Part shown: positions 1-5,939 of the stretch, piece after piece
Position numbering within the stretch: position 1 is the first letter of the stretch
Layout of the letters: each line of letters opens with the position of its first letter
Source of the DNA: JAVVFH01 sp032250585
GTDB taxonomy: Bacteria; Pseudomonadota; Gammaproteobacteria; Xanthomonadales; SZUA-36
Direction of reading: 5' to 3'
Assembly (NCBI GenBank): GCA_032250585.1
Contig: JAVVFH010000070.1
Coordinates: 1-14,131 of the forward strand
DNA: 14,131 bases
Notes under the pieces: model-generated
Told to the model about the DNA's origin: nothing
What the model saw: only the letters and a program-made list of their open reading frames with translations
Database searches by the model: none
Translations under genes and position numbers: made by a program

Positions 1-2
1 CG

Positions 3-836
3 GCGCCCGTTGAGCGGACCAGTGGCGAGCAAGACGAGCTACCGATTGTGCGCGTGGGCGTGTTCAATGCCATCTCGAACGGCATTTTCCTCGACTGGGA
101 CACCAGCAAAAGCCGCGATCGGCTGATTGAACTGGCCCGCCAGCCGGCCTCCCGTTTTGCGAATATGGCGCGGGAACTGCAGCGGGCCGCGCCCGGCGAG
201 GTGGTGCCGGTGGCGGTCGATTTCACCCGCGGCCAGATTTTGCGCGCGGTCGTGCAGACCAAGACGCCGATCGAGCGCGTCCGGGAAGACGGCGGCGTCG
301 TCGGATACGTGATCCTCGGCGTCGGTGCTTTCGGCTTGTTGCTGTGCATCTGGAAAGCCTTCTCGCTGTTCACCACCGGCAGCAAGATTTCCCGCCAGAG
401 GAAGAGCAATGTGCCCAACAAGGCCAACCCGCTGGGCCGCGTCCTGGCCGTTTACGCGGACAACCCCGATACCGACATCGAAACCCTCGAGCTGAAGCTC
501 GACGAGGCCATCCTGCGCGAGAGCGCGCCGATCGAAACGGGCCTGAGCTTCATCAAGGTGTTGTACGTGGTGGCGCCGCTGCTGGGCCTGCTCGGTACCG
601 TCGTGGGCATGATCGCGACCTTCCAGATGATCACGCTGTTCGGGACCGGCGATCCGCGCATGATGGCTGGCGGCATCTCGACCGCGCTGGTCACGACCGT
701 GCTCGGCCTGGTGGTCGCGATTCCGCTGACGCTGCTGCACAGCTTCCTGCAGGGTAAGGCCAAGGCGCTGATCCAGGTGCTCGAAGAACAGGCTGCCGGC
801 ATCATCGCCCGGCTCGCGGAGAGTCGCTCGTCATGA
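3..836 (+). CDS. TtpC-type MotA/TolQ/ExbB proton channel protein, 5' partial
   Basis: The reading frame is open from the first bases, so the true start lies upstream; GTG at 48 is probably an internal codon. About 277 residues are visible. A soluble region includes VPVAVDFTRGQIL, followed by a first membrane helix beginning at GGVVGYVILGVGA (bases about 292-375). A MotA/TolQ/ExbB domain follows, with paired helices around APLLGLLGTVVGM (about 550-640) and ISTALVTTVLGLVVAIP (about 670-750). Known of the family: long ExbB-like proteins with an extra N-terminal periplasmic region occur beside a normal ExbB/ExbD/TonB set, as in Vibrio TonB2 systems where TtpC is required. Inference: this is the TtpC-like subunit of an inner-membrane proton-driven TonB complex. 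It overlaps exbB through ATGA, which implies coupled translation. A DUF3450 gene often precedes this gene type, but that would be outside the window. Confidence 0.9.
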   Translation, partial: APVERTSGEQDELPIVRVGVFNAISNGIFLDWDTSKSRDRLIELARQPASRFANMARELQRAAPGEVVPVAVDFTRGQILRAVVQTKTPIERVREDGGVVGYVILGVGAFGLLLCIWKAFSLFTTGSKISRQRKSNVPNKANPLGRVLAVYADNPDTDIETLELKLDEAILRESAPIETGLSFIKVLYVVAPLLGLLGTVVGMIATFQMITLFGTGDPRMMAGGISTALVTTVLGLVVAIPLTLLHSFLQGKAKALIQVLEEQAAGIIARLAESRSS

Positions 837-1357
837 TCTGGTTCTATGAAGCCGTCGGATCCATCCGGGACTTCATGGAGCTGGGGGGCAATGTGCTGTG
901 GGCGATCATGTTCGTGCTGTTCATGATGTGGACGCTGATCCTGGAGCGTATCTGGTACTTTTACCGGGTTCACCCCGCGCGCAAGCAGGATGTCGTGGCC
1001 GCCTGGGAGAGCCGGGCCGACACCGAGTCGTGGTACGCCAAGCGCATCCGCGATGCGATGATTTCCGAATCGTCCATTGCGCTCAAGCAGAACGTCGGGC
1101 TGATCAAAGTGCTGATCGCGATCTGTCCTTTGCTGGGCCTGCTCGGGACGGTGACCGGCATGATCACGGTGTTCGACGTCATGACCTACAGCGGCGGCGG
1201 CAACGCCCGCGCCATGGCCGGCGGTGTTTCGATGGCCACGGTGCCCACCATGGCAGGCATGGTCGCCGCTTTGTCGGGGGTCTATTTCGGCACCTGGCTG
1301 GAACACAAGGCCGCGACCGAAACCGACCGCCTGGCGGATCTGCTGCAACATCACTAA
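833..1357 (+). CDS. exbB: ExbB-like biopolymer transport protein (TonB2-type)
   Basis: This 174-residue inner-membrane protein is a short member of the MotA/TolQ/ExbB family. Three hydrophobic stretches are visible: residues about 19-40 (NVLWAIMFVLFMMWTLI), 90-116 (around CPLLGLLGTVTGM) and 128-154 (MAGGVSMATVPTMAGMVAAL). The second and third carry the Gly/Thr-rich motifs that line the channel in ExbB and TolQ. It should form the pentameric proton channel with ExbD and pass energy to TonB. The start ATG overlaps the stop of the preceding TtpC-like gene (ATGA at 833-836), so the two are almost certainly co-translated. The stop TAA at 1355-1357 is followed by an unusual 171-base structured spacer before exbD. 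Similarity to tolQ is generic; the neighbouring tonB argues for an Exb rather than a Tol role. Confidence 0.93.
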   Translation: MIWFYEAVGSIRDFMELGGNVLWAIMFVLFMMWTLILERIWYFYRVHPARKQDVVAAWESRADTESWYAKRIRDAMISESSIALKQNVGLIKVLIAICPLLGLLGTVTGMITVFDVMTYSGGGNARAMAGGVSMATVPTMAGMVAALSGVYFGTWLEHKAATETDRLADLLQHH

Positions 1358-1359
1358 TG

Positions 1360-1392
1360 CGGCACATGGAAGTGCCGTCATTTTCAATGACG
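1360..1392 (+). other. two overlapping, mutually exclusive hairpins after exbB
   Basis: Three bases after the exbB stop, CGGCAC (1360-1365) pairs with GTGCCG (1372-1377) around a 6-base loop. CGTCATT (1376-1382) pairs with AATGACG (1386-1392) around a 3-base loop. The two stems share bases 1376-1377, so they compete at their junction. A third option pairs CATTTTCA (1379-1386) with TGAAAATG (1402-1409). The pairings are read directly from the sequence. No U-tract follows, so this is not a standard intrinsic terminator. Function is unknown; mRNA processing, stabilisation or attenuation between exbB and exbD are possibilities. Confidence 0.6.
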
Positions 1393-1412
1393 TAAGCCAT
1401 ATGAAAATGTGA

Positions 1413-1437
1413 GCGCAGCAAAACCACGCTTTTGCGC
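1413..1437 (+). other. small inverted repeat in exbB-exbD spacer
   Basis: GCAAAA (1418-1423) pairs with TTTTGC (1430-1435) around a 6-base loop. Alternatively the outer GCGCA (1413-1417) pairs with TGCGC (1433-1437). It is the third inverted repeat in a row in this spacer. Function is unknown, and chance cannot be excluded for a stem this short. Confidence 0.4.
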
Positions 1438-1444
1438 AGCGAAT

Positions 1445-1473
1445 CCATAACGGGCTGGGATGCCCGTTTATGG
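1445..1473 (+). other. strong hairpin upstream of exbD
   Basis: CCATAACGGGC (1445-1455) pairs with GCCCGTTTATGG (1462-1473), giving 11 base pairs with one bulged T and a 6-base loop. It lies 55 bases before the exbD start and is not followed by a T-run, so a terminator is unlikely. It is the longest stem in the exbB-exbD spacer. A role as an mRNA end-protecting or processing structure is inference only. Confidence 0.6.
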
Positions 1474-1528
1474 ACAGATACTGACACGGGAAGCGGCCCG
1501 CGGCCGCGTCCCCCTGGAGAGGACAGGT

Positions 1529-1933
1529 ATGGCGAGAAGGCATGTGCGCACCGAAGAAGCTGAAATCAACATCACGCCGATGCTGGACATCGTCTTTATC
1601 ATGTTGATTTTTTTCATCGTGACGACCTCGTTCACGAAAGAGACAGGCGCGGTGATCGACAAACCGGTGGCGGAGCAGGCGGTGGCCCTGCGGAACGGAA
1701 CCATACTGATCGGGGTCAGACCCAACGATGATATCTGGATGTCCAAGCGTCAAATCGAACTGCGCGAAGTACGGCAGATGGTCGAGCGCGCCAAAGCGGA
1801 AAACCCGGAGGGCAGCGTCGTAATCGTCGCCGACAAGGGCTCACGGATCGGAACCGTGACCCAGGTCATGGACCAGGTCCGGCTGGCCGGGGTGGAAGGC
1901 ATCGCCATTTCGGCCGAGCCACCGGGGGGGTAG
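1529..1933 (+). CDS. exbD: ExbD-like biopolymer transport protein
   Basis: The 134-residue protein has a short cytoplasmic N-terminus, a single membrane anchor (residues about 20-36, DIVFIMLIFFIVTTSF) and a periplasmic domain. The N-terminal motif INITPMLDIVFIMLIFF is characteristic of ExbD/TolR. Asp20 in the helix corresponds to the essential proton-carrying aspartate of E. coli ExbD (Asp25). The start was set at ATG 1529 because GGAGAGGA (1515-1522) sits 6 bases upstream and the homologous region begins soon after. An in-frame ATG at 1460 lies inside the hairpin and has no ribosome site, so it was rejected. Together with ExbB it should form the proton-driven motor for TonB. The tonB gene starts four bases after its stop. 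Confidence 0.94.
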   Translation: MARRHVRTEEAEINITPMLDIVFIMLIFFIVTTSFTKETGAVIDKPVAEQAVALRNGTILIGVRPNDDIWMSKRQIELREVRQMVERAKAENPEGSVVIVADKGSRIGTVTQVMDQVRLAGVEGIAISAEPPGG

Positions 1934-1937
1934 CCAA

Positions 1938-2573
1938 ATGAGCCGCTTACGCCTGCTCATCGCGGCCTTCCTGGCGGTGGGCGTGACCTTCGGCCTGTTC
2001 GTTTTCATGCATCAGCTGATTTCCTCCGGCGACGACGACCGGGGCGATCTGGAGGCCATTGCAGGCATTCATTTCGGGCCGGTCGAGATTCCTGATGAAA
2101 TCGTGACCAAGAGCCGCAGAAAGCCCAAGAAGCCGCCGCCGCCCAAGGATCCGCCGCCGCCGCCGAAAATGGAAATTTCAAAAATGGATCAGCCCGTGCA
2201 GGACATGCCCAGGCTGGACATCCCCAATCTCGACGTGCCACTGGTCGGCGGCACGGGCATGTTCCTGGGTAATTTCCAGCAAGTGGACCAGACTGCCGAG
2301 GGCGACATCATTCCGGTGGTGGTGATTCGCCCGATGTATCCCCGGGAGGCGGCGATCAAAGGCATCGAAGGCTGGGTAAAGGTCGAATTCACCATCACCG
2401 CGGTCGGGACAGTTAAAAGCCCCCGGGTGATCGAGGCCGACCCGCCGCGCGTATTCAATCGCGAGGCCATCCGGGCGATACTGAAGTGGAAATTCAAGCC
2501 GCGTGTCGTCGATGGGGTGGCCGTGGAGCGGCGCGCCATGCAGATCATCGATTTCACGCTCGATAAGTCATGA
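1938..2573 (+). CDS. tonB: TonB energy transducer
   Basis: This 211-residue protein has the TonB layout. A single N-terminal anchor (residues about 5-27) is followed by a lysine/proline-rich spacer (about 60-77, KKPPPPKDPPPPPK) and a C-terminal TonB domain from about residue 125. The C-terminal domain shows the motif RPMYPREAAIKGIEGWVKV and ends with VFNREAIRAILKWKFKP and a final strand. In the known mechanism the spacer crosses the periplasm and the C-terminal domain binds the TonB box of outer-membrane receptors. The spacer is short, as in TonB2-type proteins, which commonly work with a partner such as the TtpC-like protein encoded upstream. A G-rich run (1924-1930), only partly like a Shine-Dalgarno site, precedes the ATG. 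The stop overlaps an ATG at 2570, but the next gene more likely starts at 2591. The receptors it serves are not in this window. Confidence 0.93.
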   Translation: MSRLRLLIAAFLAVGVTFGLFVFMHQLISSGDDDRGDLEAIAGIHFGPVEIPDEIVTKSRRKPKKPPPPKDPPPPPKMEISKMDQPVQDMPRLDIPNLDVPLVGGTGMFLGNFQQVDQTAEGDIIPVVVIRPMYPREAAIKGIEGWVKVEFTITAVGTVKSPRVIEADPPRVFNREAIRAILKWKFKPRVVDGVAVERRAMQIIDFTLDKS

Positions 2574-2590
2574 GCTACGGAGACCGCCAA

Positions 2591-3865
2591 ATGTCTCCTG
2601 TAGCGAAAAGCACAAAGATTTTCGCGCTGGTCGTGCTGCTCGTGGCGGGCCAGGTGACAGTTGAGCCGCTTTACGCGCAGGCCGAATGCGGGGTCGAGCG
2701 AGACGTCTCCACCCAGGCACTTGACGAGGCCGTCTGGAAGCAGCTCAATTCGATTTATGAGGATGTCGGAGAAGAGAATTACGACGAGGCCTACCAGGAT
2801 CTGCAAAAATTGGTGGGGCGCGCCGGACGCGATAAATACCTGCAGGCCATTCTGAGCCAGGCGCTGGCGCAGGTCGAGTGGGCACGTGAAAATTTCGATT
2901 CAGCGCTGCAGCATTTCGAACGGGCGGTGGCACTGAACACCCTGCCGAACCAGGCGCATTTTGCCCTGATGTACCAGATCGCACAGCTTTATGCCATGAA
3001 AGAGCGCTACGACGAGGCGCTGGAACGGCTGGACTTGTGGTTTTGCATGTCGCCTGCGGAAGAAATTACCTCCGCCGCCTATGTGCTGGAGGCCTCGATC
3101 TACGCGGAGAAAAAGGATTTCGCCGCCGCGTTGAAAGCGATCGAACAGGCCATCGCCATGGATGATGAGCCCAGGGAGTCGTGGTATCAGCTGAAGCTCG
3201 CGTCACACTACGAACTGGAGCAGTTTCCACAGGTGGCCGAGACCCTGGAAACCATGATCGTCCACTGGCCGGACAAGAAGGTTTACTGGACCCAGCTTTC
3301 ACAGATCTACTTCAAGCTGAAGCAGGACGACAAGGCTCTGGCGGTGCAGGCGCTCGCTTACCGCCGCGGCATGCTGGACAAGCAGTCCGACCTCATCTAC
3401 CTGTCCAGCCTCTACAGCAATGCGGAGGTGCCCTACAAGGCCGCCGACGTGCTGCAGCAGGGTATCGAGGACGGTATTGTCGAGCCCAGTGAACGGCACT
3501 GGACGCTTGTCGCGGACAATTGGTACGCGGCCGACGAATTGGAAAAGGCACTTGCGGCCTTCGAAAAAGCGGGGCGCGCCGCCGATGACGGCGGCATCGA
3601 TCTGCGCCGCGGCTACATCCTGACGGATCTCGAGCGTTGGCAGGACGCACGCGAAGCCATGAATCAGGCGCTGGAGAAAGGCGGCATCAGCGAACGCAAA
3701 ACCGGCGAGGCCTATCTGCTGCGTGGAATGGCCGGGTTCAACCTCGGCGACATCGAGAGTGCGACCGCCGATTGGACCCGGGCGCGCCGCTACGACAGCA
3801 CCCGGGAGGCGGCACAGCAGTGGATCAACCACATGCGTGAAGAACAGCGCCGGCGGGCTTCCTGA
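2591..3865 (+). CDS. secreted tetratricopeptide-repeat protein of the TonB cluster
   Basis: The protein has 424 residues from ATG 2591. That start was chosen over the overlapping ATG at 2570 because GGAG (2579-2582) lies 8 bases upstream and a clean signal peptide follows directly (hydrophobic core FALVVLLVAG, likely cleavage after residue 31 in LYAQA-E). The mature part is a helical array of TPR-like repeats, for example around SALQHFERAVALN, YDEALERLDLWF, FAAALKAIEQAI and LEKALAAFEKAG. TPR proteins in this position are common in TonB2/TtpC gene clusters, and some have been linked to TonB function. The specific role here, probably a periplasmic scaffold touching TonB or its receptors, is inference. 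It is the last gene of the energising operon, with xerD starting 20 bases later. No catalytic motif was seen. Confidence 0.85.
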   Translation: MSPVAKSTKIFALVVLLVAGQVTVEPLYAQAECGVERDVSTQALDEAVWKQLNSIYEDVGEENYDEAYQDLQKLVGRAGRDKYLQAILSQALAQVEWARENFDSALQHFERAVALNTLPNQAHFALMYQIAQLYAMKERYDEALERLDLWFCMSPAEEITSAAYVLEASIYAEKKDFAAALKAIEQAIAMDDEPRESWYQLKLASHYELEQFPQVAETLETMIVHWPDKKVYWTQLSQIYFKLKQDDKALAVQALAYRRGMLDKQSDLIYLSSLYSNAEVPYKAADVLQQGIEDGIVEPSERHWTLVADNWYAADELEKALAAFEKAGRAADDGGIDLRRGYILTDLERWQDAREAMNQALEKGGISERKTGEAYLLRGMAGFNLGDIESATADWTRARRYDSTREAAQQWINHMREEQRRRAS

Positions 3866-3885
3866 AGCCGCGGGACGAAACACTG

Positions 3886-4758
3886 GTGGACCAGTTCCTC
3901 GACGCGGTTTGGGCGGAGCGCGGCCTGAGCCGGAATACCCTCAGCAGTTACCGCTACGACCTGTCGCAGTTGGCTGCGGAACTCGAAAAGTGCGGCGTGA
4001 GCCTGCTCGCCGCAAAACGCACCGATTTGTTGCGCTTCATGGCCGGGCAGATCCAGTCCGGCCGCAGTCCGCGCTCGCTGTCGCGTTATTTATCCGGTTT
4101 TCGCCAATTTTACCGCTGGCTCGTCCGCGAGGGCCGCATCGCCGACGATCCGTCGGCGATGATTGAAAGCCCGAAGCTCGGCCGCGGCCTGCCCAAGGCC
4201 CTGGGCGAGCAGCAGGTGGTCGCGCTGCTCGAAGCGCCAGACGTGGAAACACCGCTTGGACTGCGCGACCGCACAATGCTCGAATTGATGTACGCCACCG
4301 GATTGCGCGTGACTGAGCTGGTGCAGCTCGAACTGGGCAACCTGAGCCTGCAGCAGGGCGTGCTGCGGGTGCTGGGCAAGGGCAATAAGGAACGCCTCGT
4401 GCCGCTGGGCGAGGAAGCCAACAGCTGGCTGCAGCGCTACCTGCGCGCGGCCCGGCCCGACTTGATGGCCGGCGCCGAATGCAGCAGGGTGTTCGTGACA
4501 GCGCGCCGGGCCGGCATGACCCGCCAGGGGTTCTGGCACTGCATTCGCAAGCATGCGAGGACCGCCGGCATCGAGCAGGCGGTGTCGCCGCACATGCTGC
4601 GACACTCCTTCGCGACGCACTTGCTGAACCACGGTGCCGATCTGCGGGTCGTGCAGTTGTTGCTGGGCCATAGTGACCTGTCGACGACGCAGATTTATAC
4701 TCACATCGCCCGTGAGGGTCTGAAAGCACTTCACAGCAAACATCACCCGCGCGGATGA
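3886..4758 (+). CDS. xerD: site-specific tyrosine recombinase XerD
   Basis: The 290-residue protein matches the size and architecture of XerD. Residues about 1-85 form the SAM-like DNA-binding domain, and about 105-285 the catalytic domain. Every tyrosine-recombinase active-site residue is visible: Arg141 (TGLRVTEL), Lys165 (GKGNKERLVPLG), His236 and Arg239 (SPHMLRH), His262 (LLGHSDLSTTQ) and the nucleophile Tyr271 (IYTH). With XerC it resolves chromosome dimers at dif near the terminus, activated by FtsK. The start is GTG 3886, aligning with the E. coli N-terminus (DQFLDAVW against EQFLDALW), with a weak GGGA at 3872-3875. The adjoining dsbC is the same neighbour as in E. coli. Its 20-base distance from the TPR gene suggests it may be read from the TonB operon. 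It is not a phage or integron integrase, since the C-terminal sequence is diagnostic for XerD. Confidence 0.97.
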   Translation: MDQFLDAVWAERGLSRNTLSSYRYDLSQLAAELEKCGVSLLAAKRTDLLRFMAGQIQSGRSPRSLSRYLSGFRQFYRWLVREGRIADDPSAMIESPKLGRGLPKALGEQQVVALLEAPDVETPLGLRDRTMLELMYATGLRVTELVQLELGNLSLQQGVLRVLGKGNKERLVPLGEEANSWLQRYLRAARPDLMAGAECSRVFVTARRAGMTRQGFWHCIRKHARTAGIEQAVSPHMLRHSFATHLLNHGADLRVVQLLLGHSDLSTTQIYTHIAREGLKALHSKHHPRG

Positions 4759-4836
4759 ACGATTTTTGCCGCCCGGAGTCTGTTTTCCTGTGACGCCAGC
4801 GGGAACTTTGGCGAGCGCCCGCGTTCCATGCTCGGG

Positions 4837-4842
4837 TATGAT
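4837..4842 (+). promoter_or_regulatory. possible -10 box upstream of dsbC
   Basis: TATGAT at 4837-4842 resembles a sigma-70 -10 hexamer, 77 bases before the dsbC start in the 161-base xerD-dsbC gap. No convincing -35 box is found at the usual spacing, so this is a weak candidate. The gap otherwise holds only short GC-rich inverted repeats. Confidence 0.25.
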
Positions 4843-4919
4843 GGCGGCGGTCTGTCGGGTGCCTCGTAAAATTGGCGGGGCATAGAGAATTCAGCGAACA
4901 TCCAACAAAGAGGTTTGCC

Positions 4920-5648
4920 ATGAGGCACTTGAAAGTTTTACTCGCTGGGCTGTTGCTTGGCGCTTCACTTGCAGTGGTCGCGGACGAGGACTACAGCGCG
5001 GTCGAGGAACAGATCCGGACGCTGGCGCCAAGCGCCCATTCCATCGCGATCTCCGAAACGCCGATCGACGGCCTGCTGATGGTTCAGGTAATGGGAGACA
5101 TTCTCTACGCGACCGCCGATGGCAAGTACCTCATCCAGGGCCGCGTGATCGACATGAAGACGCGCGAAGACCTTACCGAAGCCGCCAAGGCCGACGTGCG
5201 TCGGGAATTGCTCGCAGGCATCGACACTTCGAAGCAGATCACCTTCGCCCCCGAAAAGCCGGCCTATGACCTGCTGGTATTCACCGACATCGATTGCGGA
5301 TACTGCCGTAAGCTGCACGGCCAGATGGCGGCCTACAACGAGCAGGGCATCGCCATCCACTACATGGCCTTCCCCCGCGCGGGTATCGGTTCGCGCTCCT
5401 ATGAAAAAGCCGTTTCCGTATGGTGTGCGGACGATCAGCAGCAAGCCATGACCCTGGCCAAGCAGGGTGCCGATCCGGATCCCCTGCAGTGTCAGAACCC
5501 CGTTGCCGAGCAATATCAGCTGGGCAAGGAACTGGGTGTTACCGGGACGCCGGCGCTGATGACCATGAGCGGGCAGTTGATCCCGGGCTACGTGCCGCCG
5601 GCACAACTGCGCGAGCGCCTCGACCTGTTGGCGGCCGGTTCCAAATAG
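4920..5648 (+). CDS. dsbC: periplasmic thiol:disulfide isomerase DsbC
   Basis: The 242-residue protein has a signal peptide (residues 1 to about 20, LKVLLAGLLLGASLAVVA), an N-terminal dimerisation domain (about 22-85) and a thioredoxin-fold domain. The active site is Cys126-Gly-Tyr-Cys129 (FTDIDCGYCRKLH), the dipeptide CGYC being typical of DsbC. The cis-proline loop is Thr210-Pro211 (VTGTPALM). A second cysteine pair, Cys169 and Cys191, corresponds to the structural disulfide of E. coli DsbC. It rearranges wrong disulfides in exported proteins and is kept reduced by DsbD, which is not in the window. ATG 4920 was chosen because AAAGAGG (4907-4913) is 6 bases upstream and the signal peptide begins there. 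The location directly after xerD matches E. coli; recJ, the usual next gene there, is absent and the mobile element follows. DsbG is a less likely alternative because of the size and cysteine pattern. Confidence 0.95.
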   Translation: MRHLKVLLAGLLLGASLAVVADEDYSAVEEQIRTLAPSAHSIAISETPIDGLLMVQVMGDILYATADGKYLIQGRVIDMKTREDLTEAAKADVRRELLAGIDTSKQITFAPEKPAYDLLVFTDIDCGYCRKLHGQMAAYNEQGIAIHYMAFPRAGIGSRSYEKAVSVWCADDQQQAMTLAKQGADPDPLQCQNPVAEQYQLGKELGVTGTPALMTMSGQLIPGYVPPAQLRERLDLLAAGSK

Positions 5649-5654
5649 ACGGGC

Positions 5655-5664
5655 GCGGACCCGG
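5655..5664 (+). repeat. 10-base direct repeat, left copy (probable target-site duplication)
   Basis: GCGGACCCGG ends exactly where the left terminal inverted repeat of the small element begins. An identical copy at 5836-5845 begins exactly where the right terminal repeat ends. Inverted symmetry of the element cannot produce a direct repeat, so duplication of the target on insertion is the simplest reading. Confidence 0.8.
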
Positions 5665-5701
5665 CAGGGCAAATTTGTTCTCACGCCAATTTCCTGAATT
5701 C

Positions 5702-5728
5702 CCGTCATTTCCGCGCAAGCGGAAATCC
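5702..5728 (+). repeat. 27-base hairpin repeat, copy 1 (dRS3-like)
   Basis: An 8-base stem, ATTTCCGC (5707-5714) with GCGGAAAT (5719-5726), closes a GCAA tetraloop, and the unit begins CCGTC. It matches the inverted copy at 5782-5808 in 24 of 27 positions. The unit resembles the widespread proteobacterial ATTCCC-N8-GGGAAT class, called dRS3 in Neisseria. Assignment to that named family is by motif only. Confidence 0.75.
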
Positions 5729-5781
5729 CGTTCCAACAACACCGCTGGATTCGCCAAGCCGCGGATGGGATTGAAATTCAT

Positions 5782-5808
5782 GGATTCCCGCCTGCGCGGG
5801 AATGACGG
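5782..5808 (-). repeat. 27-base hairpin repeat, copy 2 (inverted)
   Basis: An 8-base stem, ATTCCCGC (5784-5791) with GCGGGAAT (5796-5803), closes a 4-base loop, followed by GACGG. It is in opposite orientation to the copy at 5702-5728. Of three differences, two (unit positions 9 and 22) are opposite each other in the stem and keep it paired: T-A in copy 1, C-G in copy 2. Confidence 0.75.
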
Positions 5809-5835
5809 CGCTTCTGGTAGAGCAAATTTGCCCTG

Positions 5836-5845
5836 GCGGACCCGG
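5836..5845 (+). repeat. 10-base direct repeat, right copy (probable target-site duplication)
   Basis: GCGGACCCGG is identical to 5655-5664 and begins at the base after the right terminal inverted repeat. The predicted empty site would carry this sequence once, between the dsbC stop and the purL leader. Confidence 0.8.
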
Positions 5846-5862
5846 GAATTATCCTGAAGCCA

Positions 5863-5889
5863 GGTCGATAGTCGGGTAAACTATCGGCC
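5863..5889 (+). promoter_or_regulatory. dyad symmetry in purL leader
   Basis: GGTCGATAGT (5863-5872) and ACTATCGGCC (5880-5889) form a 10-base-pair stem, including one G-T pair, around a 7-base loop. It lies about 50 bases before the TTG start of purL. It could be a protein operator or an RNA hairpin. It does not match the E. coli PurR box (ACGCAAACGTTTGCGT). A possible -10 (TAAACT, 5877-5882) falls within the loop and right arm, but no good -35 box was found. The dyad is directly visible; the regulatory role is inferred. Confidence 0.45.
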
Positions 5890-5892
5890 CGA

Positions 5893-5916
5893 CAGCCGGG
5901 CATTCCGCGCCGGCTG
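5893..5916 (+). other. stem next to purL start
   Basis: CAGCCGG (5893-5899) pairs with CCGGCTG (5910-5916) around a 10-base loop. It ends two bases before ATG 5919 and 11 bases before the GGGAG ribosome site used in the TTG 5940 start model. In the mRNA it could limit access to ATG 5919 while leaving the downstream site free. This is inference from pairing only. Confidence 0.4.
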
Positions 5917-5939
5917 ACATGCAATCCGGGAGTGCCGCC

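Larger units (their letters stand above)
5665..5835. mobile_element. MITE-like non-autonomous element, 171 bases
   Basis: The ends are inverted repeats of 17 bases with one mismatch: CAGGGCAAATTTGTTCT (5665-5681) and AGAGCAAATTTGCCCTG (5819-5835). A perfect 10-base direct repeat abuts both ends. The interior holds two inverted copies of a 27-base hairpin repeat (5702-5728 and 5782-5808) and no transposase gene. This combination is the usual structure of a miniature inverted-repeat transposable element, which would be mobilised by a transposase encoded elsewhere. The parent transposon family is not identified; a 10-base duplication is compatible with several insertion-sequence families. The element lies 16 bases after the dsbC stop and fills most of the dsbC-purL gap, so it may act as a spacer between two transcription units. 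Confidence 0.72.

Noticed and set aside
1460..1528. N-terminal extension of ExbD from ATG 1460
   Set aside because: ATG 1460 falls inside the strong hairpin without a ribosome site, while ATG 1529 has GGAGAGGA and matches the family N-terminus.
452..1753. 433-codon open frame on the minus strand across exbB and exbD
   Set aside because: It lies antisense to strongly recognisable genes, has His/Arg/Asp-rich composition typical of reverse reading of GC-rich codons, and shows no family motif.
2570..2590. Start of the TPR gene at the ATG overlapping the tonB stop
   Set aside because: ATG 2591 has GGAG at ideal distance and begins directly with the signal peptide; the overlap start has no obvious site of its own, though coupling cannot be excluded.
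3886..4758. Tyrosine recombinase as evidence of an integrated phage or island
   Set aside because: Sequence is characteristic of housekeeping XerD along its whole length and it is paired with dsbC as in E. coli; no attachment repeats were seen.
5702..5808. Inverted hairpins as the start of a CRISPR array or an intrinsic terminator
   Set aside because: There are only two copies in opposite orientation, so no array; no T-run follows either stem, so not a standard terminator.
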